NCBI GenBank assembly: GCA_905182885.1 | Contig: CAJJCW010000001.1 | Span: 310,001-374,000 of the forward strand | DNA from: SAR86 cluster bacterium SAR86B | GTDB lineage: Bacteria > Pseudomonadota > Gammaproteobacteria > Magnimaribacterales > D2472 | Length of the DNA stretch: 64,000 nt | Reading direction: 5' to 3' | Part shown: positions 51,283 to 61,185 of the stretch, piece after piece | How the letters are laid out: each line of letters opens with the position of its first letter | Numbering within the stretch: position 1 is the stretch's first letter | Made by a program: the position numbers and the translations under genes | Notes under the pieces: model-generated | Database searches by the model: none | The model's input: the letters and a program-made list of their open reading frames with translations, nothing else | Told to the model about the DNA's origin: nothing

Positions 51283-51993
51283 TTTTTTTGAATCCTAACC
51301 AGATATACATTAAACATAAAACTAGAAACATCGTGAACCATTGAGCTGAATAACCATAATGTTTTGAAGGCAGCATGTTGGTAGGAATAATTTTTATATA
51401 TTCCAGGCTATCTTTAAGAACTGGGTCAGCGACTAAAATAAAAGGTTCTATAGTCGATATTATATTCTTTACTAACTACATTTAGGTGTTTTGTTTGCGA
51501 GATTTTTGGCCAAGTTGACGTAACCAAGTTATCAGATAGTACGAACCCAAGCTCTGGATTTTCAAGAATGCCGCTAACTGAAATTTCATTTTTTTGAACA
51601 TCAATATCTGGCAATTCATTCCTAAATATATTTTGGGCAATCCATCCTCTATCTACTAATATTACTCTGTCATCATCTTTGATTTTAAGAGGGGTTAAAA
51701 CCTTGAAGCCTGCCACCCCTCTGTTAATACTGTTATCTACTAATATCTGTTTTGACTCATCCCAAGTTCCATCTACAAAGACTCTGTCCCACTTTTTTAG
51801 AAGTGTCTGAAAGATAGGAGGGATCTTGATTTAGATTGTTATTAAAATCTGCAATTAACTTAGCTTTAGCTTGGCCTCTTTCTATTTGCCAAAGACCTAA
51901 AAGAAAAAAAAGCGAGGCAAAAAATATAAAAAATATACTAATTTGCTTTCCTGGTTTAAATTTACTTAATTTCATATCTATAAATCCATGCAT
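51272..51993 (-). CDS. SURF1 family cytochrome oxidase assembly protein, apparently with two frameshifts
   Basis: ORFs 51757..51993 and 51426..51716 plus an untracked tail. Correcting one base near 51792 (SKKWDRVFVDGTWDES) and one near 51449 (DYEPFILVADPVLKD) gives continuous SURF1 ending GYSAQWFTMFLVLCLMYIWLGFKKNEE*. Confidence 0.88.
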
Positions 51994-52009
51994 GCCCTAA
52001 AATTACTCA

Positions 52010-52228
52010 ATGATAAAAACCCTTATATACATTGATGTATTTCTAATAATAATATCACTTGCGAGCGGTCTTGTTTTTCTGCTTATTGATCAAGGAAAAA
52101 AAGATAGCAAGAGAACAACTTACAGCCTGGGTATTAGGGTTGCATTGGCTGTAATACTAATTATCTTAATTGTGATCGGTCTTATAACTGGTGAGCTTGG
52201 TAATAGCGTCCCCTGGGACGGTTCTTGA
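52010..52228 (+). CDS. DUF2909 family twin-TM protein
   Basis: 72 aa, two predicted TM helices, embedded in the cox cluster on the opposite strand. Confidence 0.65.
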   Translation: MIKTLIYIDVFLIIISLASGLVFLLIDQGKKDSKRTTYSLGIRVALAVILIILIVIGLITGELGNSVPWDGS

Positions 52229-53143
52229 CTACAGTATATAAACAAATAAGAAAAGCATTACCCAAACAACATCAACAAAATGCCAGTACCATGATGCTGC
52301 TTCGAATCCAAAGTGGTCATGAACCTCAAAGTGCCCTGCAAAAACTGATCTAGCTAGCATTATCGCAAGCATAATACCGCCCATCATCACATGGAAGCCA
52401 TGGAAGCCAGTCAACATAAAGAAAGTAGATCCATAAATACCAGAATTTAGCGTCAAGCCATAATGAGCATATGCTTCATAATATTCAGCTGCTTGAAGCC
52501 CAACAAATATAAGTGCCAATGAAACAGTAATTCCTAAGAATAAATTGAATTGCTTTTTATTTCCATTTTTTAAACCTAAATGGGCAAAGTGAACTGTAAC
52601 GCTAGAGCTTAAAAGAACAATAGTGTTCCACATTGGAAGCCACTCTAATGCGTGACCCCAGCCAGGCCAGGCCATACTTTTATCTGCTAATTCATAAGAC
52701 ACGCCTTGATCTGGAGTAGAGATAACAGGCCATGTTGATTCAAAGCCTTTCCATAACTCTATAGCCGCAACTCCAACACCTTTTTCACCTTCACCAGCCA
52801 GCCATGGCACAGCAAAAGTTCTTACGTAGAAAAGAGCACCAAAGAAAGCAGCAAAAAACATAACTTCTGAAAAAATAAACCAAGCCATGCCATAAACATA
52901 AGATGTTTTTAACTGATTGCTATCCAATCCTGCAATGTGTTCTTGTATGACCTGTCTAAACCAGAAAAATAAGGTTGTAAATAGACAAGCAAAGCCAATG
53001 TAAAGGATATAAACAGAATTGCTTTCAGCATTTCCTAAGTTATTAATAGTGCTTGAAGCACCCATAACTAATAGAAAAAGTGAGAAAGCAATAAAAATAG
53101 GAAACCTACTTTGATCAGGTACGTAATAGTTTTGTGTGCTCAT
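52229..53143 (-). CDS. coxC: Cytochrome c oxidase subunit III
   Basis: SEVMFFAAFFGALFYVRTFAVPW, GFHGFHVMMGGI, FEAASWYWHFVDVVWVMLFLFVYIL. Confidence 0.96.
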   Translation of the reverse strand: MSTQNYYVPDQSRFPIFIAFSLFLLVMGASSTINNLGNAESNSVYILYIGFACLFTTLFFWFRQVIQEHIAGLDSNQLKTSYVYGMAWFIFSEVMFFAAFFGALFYVRTFAVPWLAGEGEKGVGVAAIELWKGFESTWPVISTPDQGVSYELADKSMAWPGWGHALEWLPMWNTIVLLSSSVTVHFAHLGLKNGNKKQFNLFLGITVSLALIFVGLQAAEYYEAYAHYGLTLNSGIYGSTFFMLTGFHGFHVMMGGIMLAIMLARSVFAGHFEVHDHFGFEAASWYWHFVDVVWVMLFLFVYIL

Positions 53144-53149
53144 AGTATT

Positions 53150-53734
53150 TTAGTGCTGTCCGCCGTGATTATTCATGTTTTCGTGATTCATTTCGTTATT
53201 TGCCAATGAGTCATCTTCATATTCTGTGATATCAAAAATTGTATACGAAAGGATTATATTTTTAATATTCTTAGGTAGCTCATTAGAAACAAGTAATTTA
53301 ACTGGGAGCAAAGCCTCTTCCCCTGGCATTAATACTTGCTGCTCAAAACAAAAACATTCTAATTTTTTAAGATGAGATGCGGCATTTGAGGGCGCAACAC
53401 TAGGAACTGCCTGAGCAGTCATTTTTTTATTCGTTGTGTTTTTTACATAGAATGTGGCTGTGTAATATTTCCCAGTGGAAATTGTCATAACCTCTTCAGA
53501 AGGAGTAAATACCCAAGGCATATTCTCATTGTTAGTTGAGATAAATTGAAGTCCTATTGGTCTTCCGTCCTCGATAACTAATTTTTCAACATCTTTTGAT
53601 TGAAAAACTTTACCGTTTATTCCAGTAACTTCACAAAAAACATCATATAAAGGAACAAGAGCAAAACCAAATGCAAACATTAAAGGGACTGCAACAAGCA
53701 GTCTTTTTAGGGTTTTTTTAGCTCCTTCGTTCAT
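53150..53734 (-). CDS. ctaG: Cytochrome c oxidase assembly protein Cox11/CtaG
   Basis: FGFALVPLYDVFCEVTGINGK, KKLECFCFEQQVLMPGEEALLPV. Real start ATG at 53734, not 53818. Confidence 0.93.
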   Translation of the reverse strand: MNEGAKKTLKRLLVAVPLMFAFGFALVPLYDVFCEVTGINGKVFQSKDVEKLVIEDGRPIGLQFISTNNENMPWVFTPSEEVMTISTGKYYTATFYVKNTTNKKMTAQAVPSVAPSNAASHLKKLECFCFEQQVLMPGEEALLPVKLLVSNELPKNIKNIILSYTIFDITEYEDDSLANNEMNHENMNNHGGQH

Positions 53735-55317
53735 TAGTCTATTTTTGGAGGAGTTGTGAATGTATGGTACGGGGCTGGTGATGCAACAGTCCATTCCAGT
53801 CCTCTTGCTCCTTCCCAAACCTGATCAGTTGCTTTTTTACCGCCCATTACTGTCTTAATGACAATGAATAAGAAGAATACTTGCGATAGTCCAAATAAGA
53901 ATGCTCCAACACTTGATACCATGTTCCAATCTGCAAACTGCAGTGCGTAATCTGGAACCCTTCTAGGCATACCTGCTAATCCAATAAAATGCTGAGGGAA
54001 GAAAGTAACGTTCACTCCAATAAATGAAAGCCAGAAATGTAACTTTCCAAGTCTTTCGTCGTACATATTACCTGTCCATTTAGGTATCCAATAGTAGACT
54101 GCAGCCATGATAGAAAAAATAGCACCAGGAACAAGAACATAGTGAAAATGCGCAACAACAAAATATGTATCATGATATTGAAAGTCTGCAGGTGTTATAG
54201 CTAACATTAGTCCCGAGAAACCTCCCATTGTGAATAAGACCACAAAGGCGATGGCAAACAACATTGGGGTTTCAAATGTTATTGAGCCTCTAAACATTGT
54301 CGCTATCCAATTAAATACTTTAACTCCAGTTGGAACAGCAATTAACATTGTTGCCCACATAAAGAATAATTCAGCTGCGAGAGGAAGCCCAACTGTGAAC
54401 ATGTGGTGAGCCCAAACAACAAAAGATAGGATTGCAATTGAAAGCATAGCCCAGACCATTGAGGCATAACCAAAGAGCTGCTTTCTAGAAAATGTTTCTA
54501 TAATATGCGAGACAATTCCAAACGCTGGAAGAATCATTATATAAACCTCTGGGTGACCAAAGAACCAAAATATATGCTGGAAAAGAACTGGGTCGCCGCC
54601 ACCAGCTGCATTAAAGAAACTTGTGCCAAAATGTATGTCCATTAACATCATTGTTACTGCTCCTGCCAAAACAGGCATAACAGCGATAAGAAGATATGCG
54701 GTAATCAGCCAAGACCAAACAAATAAAGGCATTTTCATAAGGCCTACACCGGGGGCTCTCATGTTCATAATAGTTACAACAATATTAATGGCTCCCATAA
54801 TAGAAGAAGCTCCCATGATGTGGACTGAAAAAATAAAGAAAGTAACACTTGGAGGTGCATAAGTTGTAGAGAGAGGTGCGTAGAATGTCCATCCAAAATT
54901 TGGAGCTCCGCCTTCCATAAATAATGAAGAAAGAAGAATGAAGAAAGCAAAAGGTAGTATCCAGAAACTTAAATTATTCATTCTTGGAAGCGCCATATCT
55001 GGTGCCCCAATCATCATTGGCACTAACCAGTTTGCCAAGCCTACGAAAGCTGGCATTACTCCACCAAAAATCATTATCAGACCATGAAGGGTAATCATCT
55101 GATTATAAAACTCTGGTTCTATTATTTGCATACCTGGCTGAAATAGCTCAGCCCTAATGACCATAGCCATAGCTCCACCGATTAGGAACATTGCAAAACT
55201 AAACCATAGATATAGAGTGCCTATGTCTTTATGGTTTGTTGTATATAACCATCTTGATAGTCCTTTTGCTGGGCCATGATGATGATCTTCGTGATGATTT
55301 TCTATTACTGCGCTCAT
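53734..55317 (-). CDS. coxA: Cytochrome c oxidase subunit I
   Basis: HGLIMIFGGVMPAFVGLANW, WFFGHPEVYIMILPAFGI, VWAHHMFTVG, HFHYVLVPGAIF. Confidence 0.97.
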   Translation of the reverse strand: MSAVIENHHEDHHHGPAKGLSRWLYTTNHKDIGTLYLWFSFAMFLIGGAMAMVIRAELFQPGMQIIEPEFYNQMITLHGLIMIFGGVMPAFVGLANWLVPMMIGAPDMALPRMNNLSFWILPFAFFILLSSLFMEGGAPNFGWTFYAPLSTTYAPPSVTFFIFSVHIMGASSIMGAINIVVTIMNMRAPGVGLMKMPLFVWSWLITAYLLIAVMPVLAGAVTMMLMDIHFGTSFFNAAGGGDPVLFQHIFWFFGHPEVYIMILPAFGIVSHIIETFSRKQLFGYASMVWAMLSIAILSFVVWAHHMFTVGLPLAAELFFMWATMLIAVPTGVKVFNWIATMFRGSITFETPMLFAIAFVVLFTMGGFSGLMLAITPADFQYHDTYFVVAHFHYVLVPGAIFSIMAAVYYWIPKWTGNMYDERLGKLHFWLSFIGVNVTFFPQHFIGLAGMPRRVPDYALQFADWNMVSSVGAFLFGLSQVFFLFIVIKTVMGGKKATDQVWEGARGLEWTVASPAPYHTFTTPPKID

Positions 55318-55338
55318 AATTATCTTTCCTTTCTACTA

Positions 55339-56484
55339 TTAAATCTTTGGTTTTTTGTAATCTACAATATCTTTCGGTATTACTATCTCGCCATCTCCGC
55401 TTTCAGCATTACCCCAAGCCTGTCTTGTGTATGTAATTACAGCTGCAAGCTCAACTTCTGAGAGATAGTCAAATGAGTTCATGGCCGCTCCTTGAACTCC
55501 TTCCATTAGTATTTCGATGTGTCTTGCTTTGTTATTTAGAGCAATATCACTTCCGGCAAGTGCTGGAAAGATTCCAGGTATTCCTTGCCCTGCAGTTTGA
55601 TGACAGGCAACGCAGTTAAGTGCATAAACATCCTCACCCCTAGAGACAAGCTCTTCAACACTCCAGTCTTTGGTTGTTAATTCTGCCATTTTAAAAGCTG
55701 CTTCTTTTTTTTCTCCAACCCATTCATCATATTCATCTTGCTCTACAACCTTTACTACTATGGGCATAAAACCATGATTCTTTCCACAAAGCTCTGTACA
55801 TTTACCACGATAAATACCTGGCTTGTCTACTATAGTCCATGCTGTATTTACAAACCCTGGGATTGCGTCTTGCTTAATAGCAAATGCAGGCATCCACCAT
55901 GAATGGATAACGTCATTGGCCGTAATTAGAAATCTTATTTTTTTGCCGACAGGGATTAGAACCATCTCATCAACTTCTTGCAGATAGTTTTCACCCTTGG
56001 GAACTAAATTGTAAATCTCATCTAAATCAGTAGCTGGATTTGCAAAAAAACTAATATCATCCTCTAAATATCTATACTGCCATTTCCACTGATACCCAGT
56101 AACTTGAATATTAACGTCGCCAGCTTCGTCATCATAAATACTTACTAAAGTTTTTGATGCCGGGATCGCCATAGCAATCAAGATTAGAAAAGGGATAATT
56201 GTCCAAGCAATCTCTATCTTTGTATTCTCGTGAAAAGTAGCTGCTACTGGATTTTTCTTTTTAGTATGTGCATACATTGAATAAAACATTACTGAGAAAA
56301 CAACTACTCCAATAGCAACGCAGATCCAAAAAATAAGCATGTGCAATTCGAATACTTCATTACTTATATCAGTAACCCCTCTTGTCATATTCAAAGCAAA
56401 CCAATCGGCTTTAGCTGAATTTGTAAAAAGAATGAATATAAAAAATAATTTGTTTGGGAAATTCTTTAAAGATTTTAGTGTCAT
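55339..56484 (-). CDS. coxB: Cytochrome c oxidase subunit II with fused C-terminal cytochrome c domain
   Basis: CuA site GKCTELCGKNHGFMPI; C-terminal NCVACHQTAGQG. Confidence 0.95.
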   Translation of the reverse strand: MTLKSLKNFPNKLFFIFILFTNSAKADWFALNMTRGVTDISNEVFELHMLIFWICVAIGVVVFSVMFYSMYAHTKKKNPVAATFHENTKIEIAWTIIPFLILIAMAIPASKTLVSIYDDEAGDVNIQVTGYQWKWQYRYLEDDISFFANPATDLDEIYNLVPKGENYLQEVDEMVLIPVGKKIRFLITANDVIHSWWMPAFAIKQDAIPGFVNTAWTIVDKPGIYRGKCTELCGKNHGFMPIVVKVVEQDEYDEWVGEKKEAAFKMAELTTKDWSVEELVSRGEDVYALNCVACHQTAGQGIPGIFPALAGSDIALNNKARHIEILMEGVQGAAMNSFDYLSEVELAAVITYTRQAWGNAESGDGEIVIPKDIVDYKKPKI

Positions 56485-56608
56485 ATTTCTAACCTGTGAA
56501 AGTGCTGAATAAAATAAATTTTGCGTATAACTTATTATAAGCTATTTATATAGTACAAACAAAAAAATTTAGTAATTAATTTTGTGCGTATGATATCTTT
56601 TTGTTGGG

Positions 56609-56815
56609 TTATTTACTAGTTTTTGGCTTTGAAAAATCTTGGATATTTACAGCCTTAATTGCATTGTTTTCCCTACTTATTGCTTGTGGTCTTTTTTCAA
56701 AAAAATCACACTTTACACAATAAATCTCATCATCATCTGAATTAATCGCAATGGTATCTTGCGCCTTGCAAGATGGACATATTGCTCCTGCGATAAATTG
56801 AACTAATTTTTTCAT
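56609..56815 (-). CDS. YheV-like putative zinc ribbon protein
   Basis: MKKLVQFIAGAICPSCKAQDTIAINSDDDEIYCVKCDFF: two CxxC pairs. ATG at 56815 preferred over 56875; overlaps the aroE stop. Confidence 0.75.
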   Translation of the reverse strand: MKKLVQFIAGAICPSCKAQDTIAINSDDDEIYCVKCDFFEKRPQAISRENNAIKAVNIQDFSKPKTSK

Positions 56816-57627
56816 TTGTTTAAATTTTGAATATCTTGAAAAATATATTCCGTTGATGGGGCTTCCCCAAACCAAAGCTTAAATGATTGTGCTGCTTGAT
56901 ATATAAGCATTCCAATTCCATCAAAAACTTGCGAAGAATGCTCTTTGGCCCAACTGCAGAAAGGGGTAGATTCAAGTGAGTAATTCAAATCATAAAAGCA
57001 AGTTGAGTTAGATAAATTTATTCCCTCTGGGGCGATGAATTCTCCTGTTAAACCAGCAGAGGTTCCATTGATAATAAGGTCATAATGGATATCCTCTTTT
57101 AAACATGATCCTAGGCTTGTATATTCAACGTATTTTTCAACCAAGGTTTCCGCCTTGTCTTGAGATCTATTTAGAATAGATATTGTATTTGGATTTCCAG
57201 TTACTAGTTTGTATAAAATACTTTGAACGGCTGCTCCTGCTCCTAGTATTAAAATATTCTTACCTATAATATCTATTTTTTTTGATCTTAAATCTTCCAT
57301 AAATCCCACCCCGTCAGTGGAGTCAAGAGACAAGGCGCCATCGATCTTTGTTATAGTATTAACTGCTTGAAGATGTTTTGCTTCCTTAGATATATTACCC
57401 GCTATCTGTGCTGCAAGATTTTTTAAAGGTAGGGTTATATTTAAACCCCTAGCAAGTGGATCAGAAAAGAAATCAACAATAAATTCATTAAAATTGTCAG
57501 GTTCTACTCTATATGGCATATAACTTAAATTAATTTTTTCCTGTTTTGCAAAACGCGAGTGGATAAAAGGAGATAGAGAATGCTCAATTGGATTTCCTGC
57601 TACACCTAATTTATATTTATTAGGCAT
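56812..57627 (-). CDS. aroE: Shikimate dehydrogenase
   Basis: LGVAGNPIEHSLSPFIHSRF, GLNITLPLK, LILGAGAAVQSI, DGIGMLIYQAAQSFKLW. Confidence 0.93.
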   Translation of the reverse strand: MPNKYKLGVAGNPIEHSLSPFIHSRFAKQEKINLSYMPYRVEPDNFNEFIVDFFSDPLARGLNITLPLKNLAAQIAGNISKEAKHLQAVNTITKIDGALSLDSTDGVGFMEDLRSKKIDIIGKNILILGAGAAVQSILYKLVTGNPNTISILNRSQDKAETLVEKYVEYTSLGSCLKEDIHYDLIINGTSAGLTGEFIAPEGINLSNSTCFYDLNYSLESTPFCSWAKEHSSQVFDGIGMLIYQAAQSFKLWFGEAPSTEYIFQDIQNLNK

Positions 57628-58525
57628 TCCAGTCCTTGCCGATATATTTTAAGACTTCTTTTTCCATCTTTATATAATTCTTATCTTTTTTATAGGACCA
57701 TTTAACGTCTTTTGGCAACGATGCCAATATAGATTCTATTCTTCCATTAGACTGAAGACCAAAAGCAGTGCCCCTGTCGTAAATTAAGTTAAATTCAGCA
57801 TATCTTCCCCGTCTAAGTAACTGAAACTCTTTTTGCTCTTTAGTGAATTTACTAGTCTTTCTTTTAGAAATAATGGATTGATAAGACTCTAAATAGGTAT
57901 TTGCTATGCCTGAAAGCATATTTGTACTTTTTTCAAGGGTCATATTGCTAAGATTATCAAAGAAAAGCCCACCGATCCCCCTTCTCTCTTTTCTATGGGG
58001 TATATAAAAATACTCGTTACAATTTTTAGAAAAATTCTTATAAAAACTTTTATTGTATAAATCTAGGTTTTCTTTTGCTTCTTTATGCCAGTTAATGCAG
58101 TCATCTTTGAAGGGAAGGTAGGGTGTTAGATCATATCCACCTCCAATCCACCATTTTTTAATTGTGTTATTAATTCCCATTACGCAAAACAATCTGATAT
58201 TCATATGACTAGTTGGAATAAAAGGGTTTTTAGGGTGGGCAATAACCGAAACTCCCATTGCGCGATATCCATATTTTGATGACTGTGATATTGATTTTCC
58301 CAAAGCTGCTTTTGGTAATTTTTTACCTGCTATTGAAGAAAAATTAACTGCACAATTATCAAAAAAATTTCCATCTTGGATAACAAAAGTATGACCTCCT
58401 CCACCCTCATCTCTTTTCCATTTGTCAGATGTAATAATTGATTTATTAGATTTCTCTAAGGAGGTAAAGGCATCCATAATTTTTGCGTGACTGCCTATGA
58501 AAATATTTTCTAAATCTTTAATCAT
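57620..58525 (-). CDS. hemF: Oxygen-dependent coproporphyrinogen III oxidase
   Basis: KWKRDEGGGGHTFVI, VSVIAHPKNPFIPTSHMNIRLF, WIGGGYDLTPY, RKERRGIGGLFFDN, GRYAEFNLIYDRGTAFGLQ. Confidence 0.96.
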   Translation of the reverse strand: MIKDLENIFIGSHAKIMDAFTSLEKSNKSIITSDKWKRDEGGGGHTFVIQDGNFFDNCAVNFSSIAGKKLPKAALGKSISQSSKYGYRAMGVSVIAHPKNPFIPTSHMNIRLFCVMGINNTIKKWWIGGGYDLTPYLPFKDDCINWHKEAKENLDLYNKSFYKNFSKNCNEYFYIPHRKERRGIGGLFFDNLSNMTLEKSTNMLSGIANTYLESYQSIISKRKTSKFTKEQKEFQLLRRGRYAEFNLIYDRGTAFGLQSNGRIESILASLPKDVKWSYKKDKNYIKMEKEVLKYIGKDWNA

Positions 58526-58526
58526 A

Positions 58527-59087
58527 TTATTCTCTAATAACCTTTCTTGATTCTAAATCTATGATTGAAGAAGGCTTTGTTTTTTCTCCAGATAGCGCAT
58601 CATAATATGCTAAATCTATATCATCAAAAGTATCTATTATTTGATTGGGGTTTTGTAGATTCTTTTGGCCTGATATATTTGCTGATGTTGATATCATAAA
58701 ACCATTAAAACCTTTCAATAGTTGTTTTATAGGTAAGTGATTACTTACTCTTATAGCTATCTTGCCGTTATCATTACATAGGTGACTAGGTAAATTTTTA
58801 TTGTATTTAACTAATACAGTTGTGTGGCCAGGCCATATTTTATTAAGAAAATTTAAGTCCTCTTTAGACAAGGCTATGAGGTATTTTTTAATGCTGAGGA
58901 TTGAAGGAATTAATAAAATAAAACTTTTATTTTGTGGTCTTTTTTTCAAATCATATATCTTAGAGAAGCTACTTTTATTTAGAGCATCACACCCTAAACC
59001 CCAAATTCCCTCTGTAGGATGTGCTAGAATTTTACCAGCAGAAAGCCACTCAATTGATGAGTAAATATCTAAGGATTTTTTTTGCAA
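58527..59087 (-). CDS. tsaC: Threonylcarbamoyl-AMP synthase (YrdC/Sua5 domain)
   Basis: ILAHPTEGIWGLGCDA, YDLKKRPQNKSFILL, STSANISGQ. Confidence 0.92.
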   Translation of the reverse strand: MQKKSLDIYSSIEWLSAGKILAHPTEGIWGLGCDALNKSSFSKIYDLKKRPQNKSFILLIPSILSIKKYLIALSKEDLNFLNKIWPGHTTVLVKYNKNLPSHLCNDNGKIAIRVSNHLPIKQLLKGFNGFMISTSANISGQKNLQNPNQIIDTFDDIDLAYYDALSGEKTKPSSIIDLESRKVIRE

Positions 59088-59588
59088 TTAGGAGTTAAGA
59101 GCTTGATCTTTTTTAAGCACTTCTTCCCTCATGTTATTTTTATAATCATGAAGTTTTTGAGCAAACTCTTTGTCAGATGTTGCAAGTATTTGAACGGCTA
59201 AAATGGCGCTATTTTTGGCACCACTTTTTCCAACTGCAACTGTTGCGACTGGAACTCCTGGCGGCATCATTACAGTAGAAAGTAATGAGTCTAATCCACC
59301 CATTCCACCTGACTCAATTGGTATGCCTATTACTGGACGAATGGAATGAGCGGCAACTGCTCCTGCTAGATGCGCCGCCATTCCAGCCGCTGCGATAAAT
59401 ACTTTACAGCCATTTGTTTCTGAGGTTTTAATCAGCTCCATTACTTCGTGCGGGGTTCTGTGTGCTGACATTACATTTTTTGTGTATTTCACACCGAAAG
59501 AGTCCAAAACAGAGAAACATGCCTCAACAATAGGAAGGTCTGAGTCTGAGCCCATTATTATTGCTACATCTATAGTTTGATTTGTCAT
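59088..59588 (-). CDS. purE: N5-carboxyaminoimidazole ribonucleotide mutase
   Basis: VAIIMGSDSDLPIVEAC, VMSAHRTPHEVMELI, AAAGMAAHLAGAVAAHS. Confidence 0.96.
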   Translation of the reverse strand: MTNQTIDVAIIMGSDSDLPIVEACFSVLDSFGVKYTKNVMSAHRTPHEVMELIKTSETNGCKVFIAAAGMAAHLAGAVAAHSIRPVIGIPIESGGMGGLDSLLSTVMMPPGVPVATVAVGKSGAKNSAILAVQILATSDKEFAQKLHDYKNNMREEVLKKDQALNS

Positions 59589-59661
59589 AATTTATTTATT
59601 GTATATGTGAATGTGGATTATAATAGGTTAATTATAATGTATTTATGAAGATATCCAAAAG

Positions 59662-60159
59662 ATGAAAGATGAAAAACTAAAAATCTTGAAATTTCCAGAT
59701 CCTCGTCTGAGGACTGTTGCTGTAAAGGTTGATAAATTCGACAAAAGTCTCGAAAACCTTGCCAAAGGAATGCTAGCCCTTATGTATAAAGAAAATGGCA
59801 TTGGATTAGCAGCCTCTCAAGTAGATAAACACATAAGATTGATTGCTATGGATCTAAGCGAGGAGCGTAATGAACCAATGTTTTTTGTTAACCCTGAATA
59901 TAAGATTGTAGATAACCACAGTACTGATTCTTATGAAGAAGGTTGTTTATCAGTGCCTGGTTTTAATGAAACGATAACTCGTCCTGATCAAATTGAGCTT
60001 TCATGGCAAGATCTAAAAGGAAATCACCACAACATAGTACCTACTGGTCTCTTAACTATCTGTATACAGCATGAAATGGACCATTTAGAGGGCAAGTTAA
60101 TGGTTGACTACATAAGTCCTTTAAAGAGGGATAGGATAAGAAAAAAGTTATCTAAGTAG
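59662..60159 (+). CDS. def: Peptide deformylase
   Basis: GIGLAASQV, EEGCLSVPG, IQHEMDHLEG. Confidence 0.97.
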   Translation: MKDEKLKILKFPDPRLRTVAVKVDKFDKSLENLAKGMLALMYKENGIGLAASQVDKHIRLIAMDLSEERNEPMFFVNPEYKIVDNHSTDSYEEGCLSVPGFNETITRPDQIELSWQDLKGNHHNIVPTGLLTICIQHEMDHLEGKLMVDYISPLKRDRIRKKLSK

Positions 60160-60206
60160 ATATTTAACAGATTATAAACGAATATAGAGGTATTTTAACT
60201 GATTTT

Positions 60207-61127
60207 ATGAACATTTTATTTGCGGGCACCCCAGATCCATCTGGTAAAATACTTGAGTATTTAGCAAGTAGTTCTGTATATAACGTAAAAGGAGTTGTAA
60301 CTCAGCCTGATAAACCGCAAAAGAGAGGTAATAAAATCCTAGAGTCGAGCGTATCTAAGATATCCCAGAAGTATGAATTTCCAGTTTTTAAACCCACAAA
60401 CCTAAACGACCCTGACTTTATTAAAGATATTGAAGGTATTGATTTTGATTTTCTTGTGGTCGCTGCTTATGGAAAAATTATTCCAAACTGGTTGCTTCTC
60501 TCTCCGAGCAAAATACCAGTAAATGTTCACTATTCAATTTTGCCATCTTATAGGGGAGCTTCTCCAATTCAAACATCTCTTTTAAATGGAGATAATTTGT
60601 CAGGTGTTACTTTTATGGAAATGACTGAAGGCCTGGATGAAGGAAAAATTATTAAGATTTTTACCCTAGATATTGTTAAAACTCACAATAAAGTTTCTTT
60701 AGAAAATGATCTTTGTGATCTTGCTATAAAAAATATTGATGATGTTTTAGATTTACTGTTCTCAGATAATATTTTGCTCAACGCCCAGGACGATTCAAAA
60801 GCATCTTACTGTTCCAAGATTAAAAAATCTGATTCAATTATCGATTTTGCAGAAAATGCAGAGGTGATTATAAATAAATATAGGGCTTATTCTGAGTGGC
60901 CTGGCTTGTCTTTTATGCACAAGGACGTGTTAATAAAAATACATGGTATGCGTCTATATCATGAAGATTTGTCGGGGATACCTGGCACAATTATTAAGTT
61001 TGATAAAACTGGTATCTATTATAAAACAAGCTTAGGAACTATAGTGATTACTTACTTACAATTACCTAATAAAAATAAAATTAGTTCTGCTGATGCTTAT
61101 AATGCGTACAGAGGTTTTTTTGTATAA
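60207..61127 (+). CDS. fmt: Methionyl-tRNA formyltransferase
   Basis: LFAGTPDPSGKILEYL, VTQPDKPQKRG, NVHYSILPSYRGASPIQTSLLNG. Confidence 0.95.
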   Translation: MNILFAGTPDPSGKILEYLASSSVYNVKGVVTQPDKPQKRGNKILESSVSKISQKYEFPVFKPTNLNDPDFIKDIEGIDFDFLVVAAYGKIIPNWLLLSPSKIPVNVHYSILPSYRGASPIQTSLLNGDNLSGVTFMEMTEGLDEGKIIKIFTLDIVKTHNKVSLENDLCDLAIKNIDDVLDLLFSDNILLNAQDDSKASYCSKIKKSDSIIDFAENAEVIINKYRAYSEWPGLSFMHKDVLIKIHGMRLYHEDLSGIPGTIIKFDKTGIYYKTSLGTIVITYLQLPNKNKISSADAYNAYRGFFV

Positions 61128-61185
61128 TTATTTTATTTGCTCTAGAAGCTTTTAATTGTATTAAAAGAGGTTTAATTTACTCTTT

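Noticed and set aside
53735-53818. N-terminal extension MGRSKRTGMDCC... of Cox11
   Set aside because: Overlaps the coxA C-terminal coding region; the ATG at 53734 gives the normal Cox11 N-terminus.
61149-61167. Hairpin CTTTTAAT-TGT-ATTAAAAG upstream of trkA
   Set aside because: All A/T except one pair and no T-tract; likely chance in AT-rich sequence.
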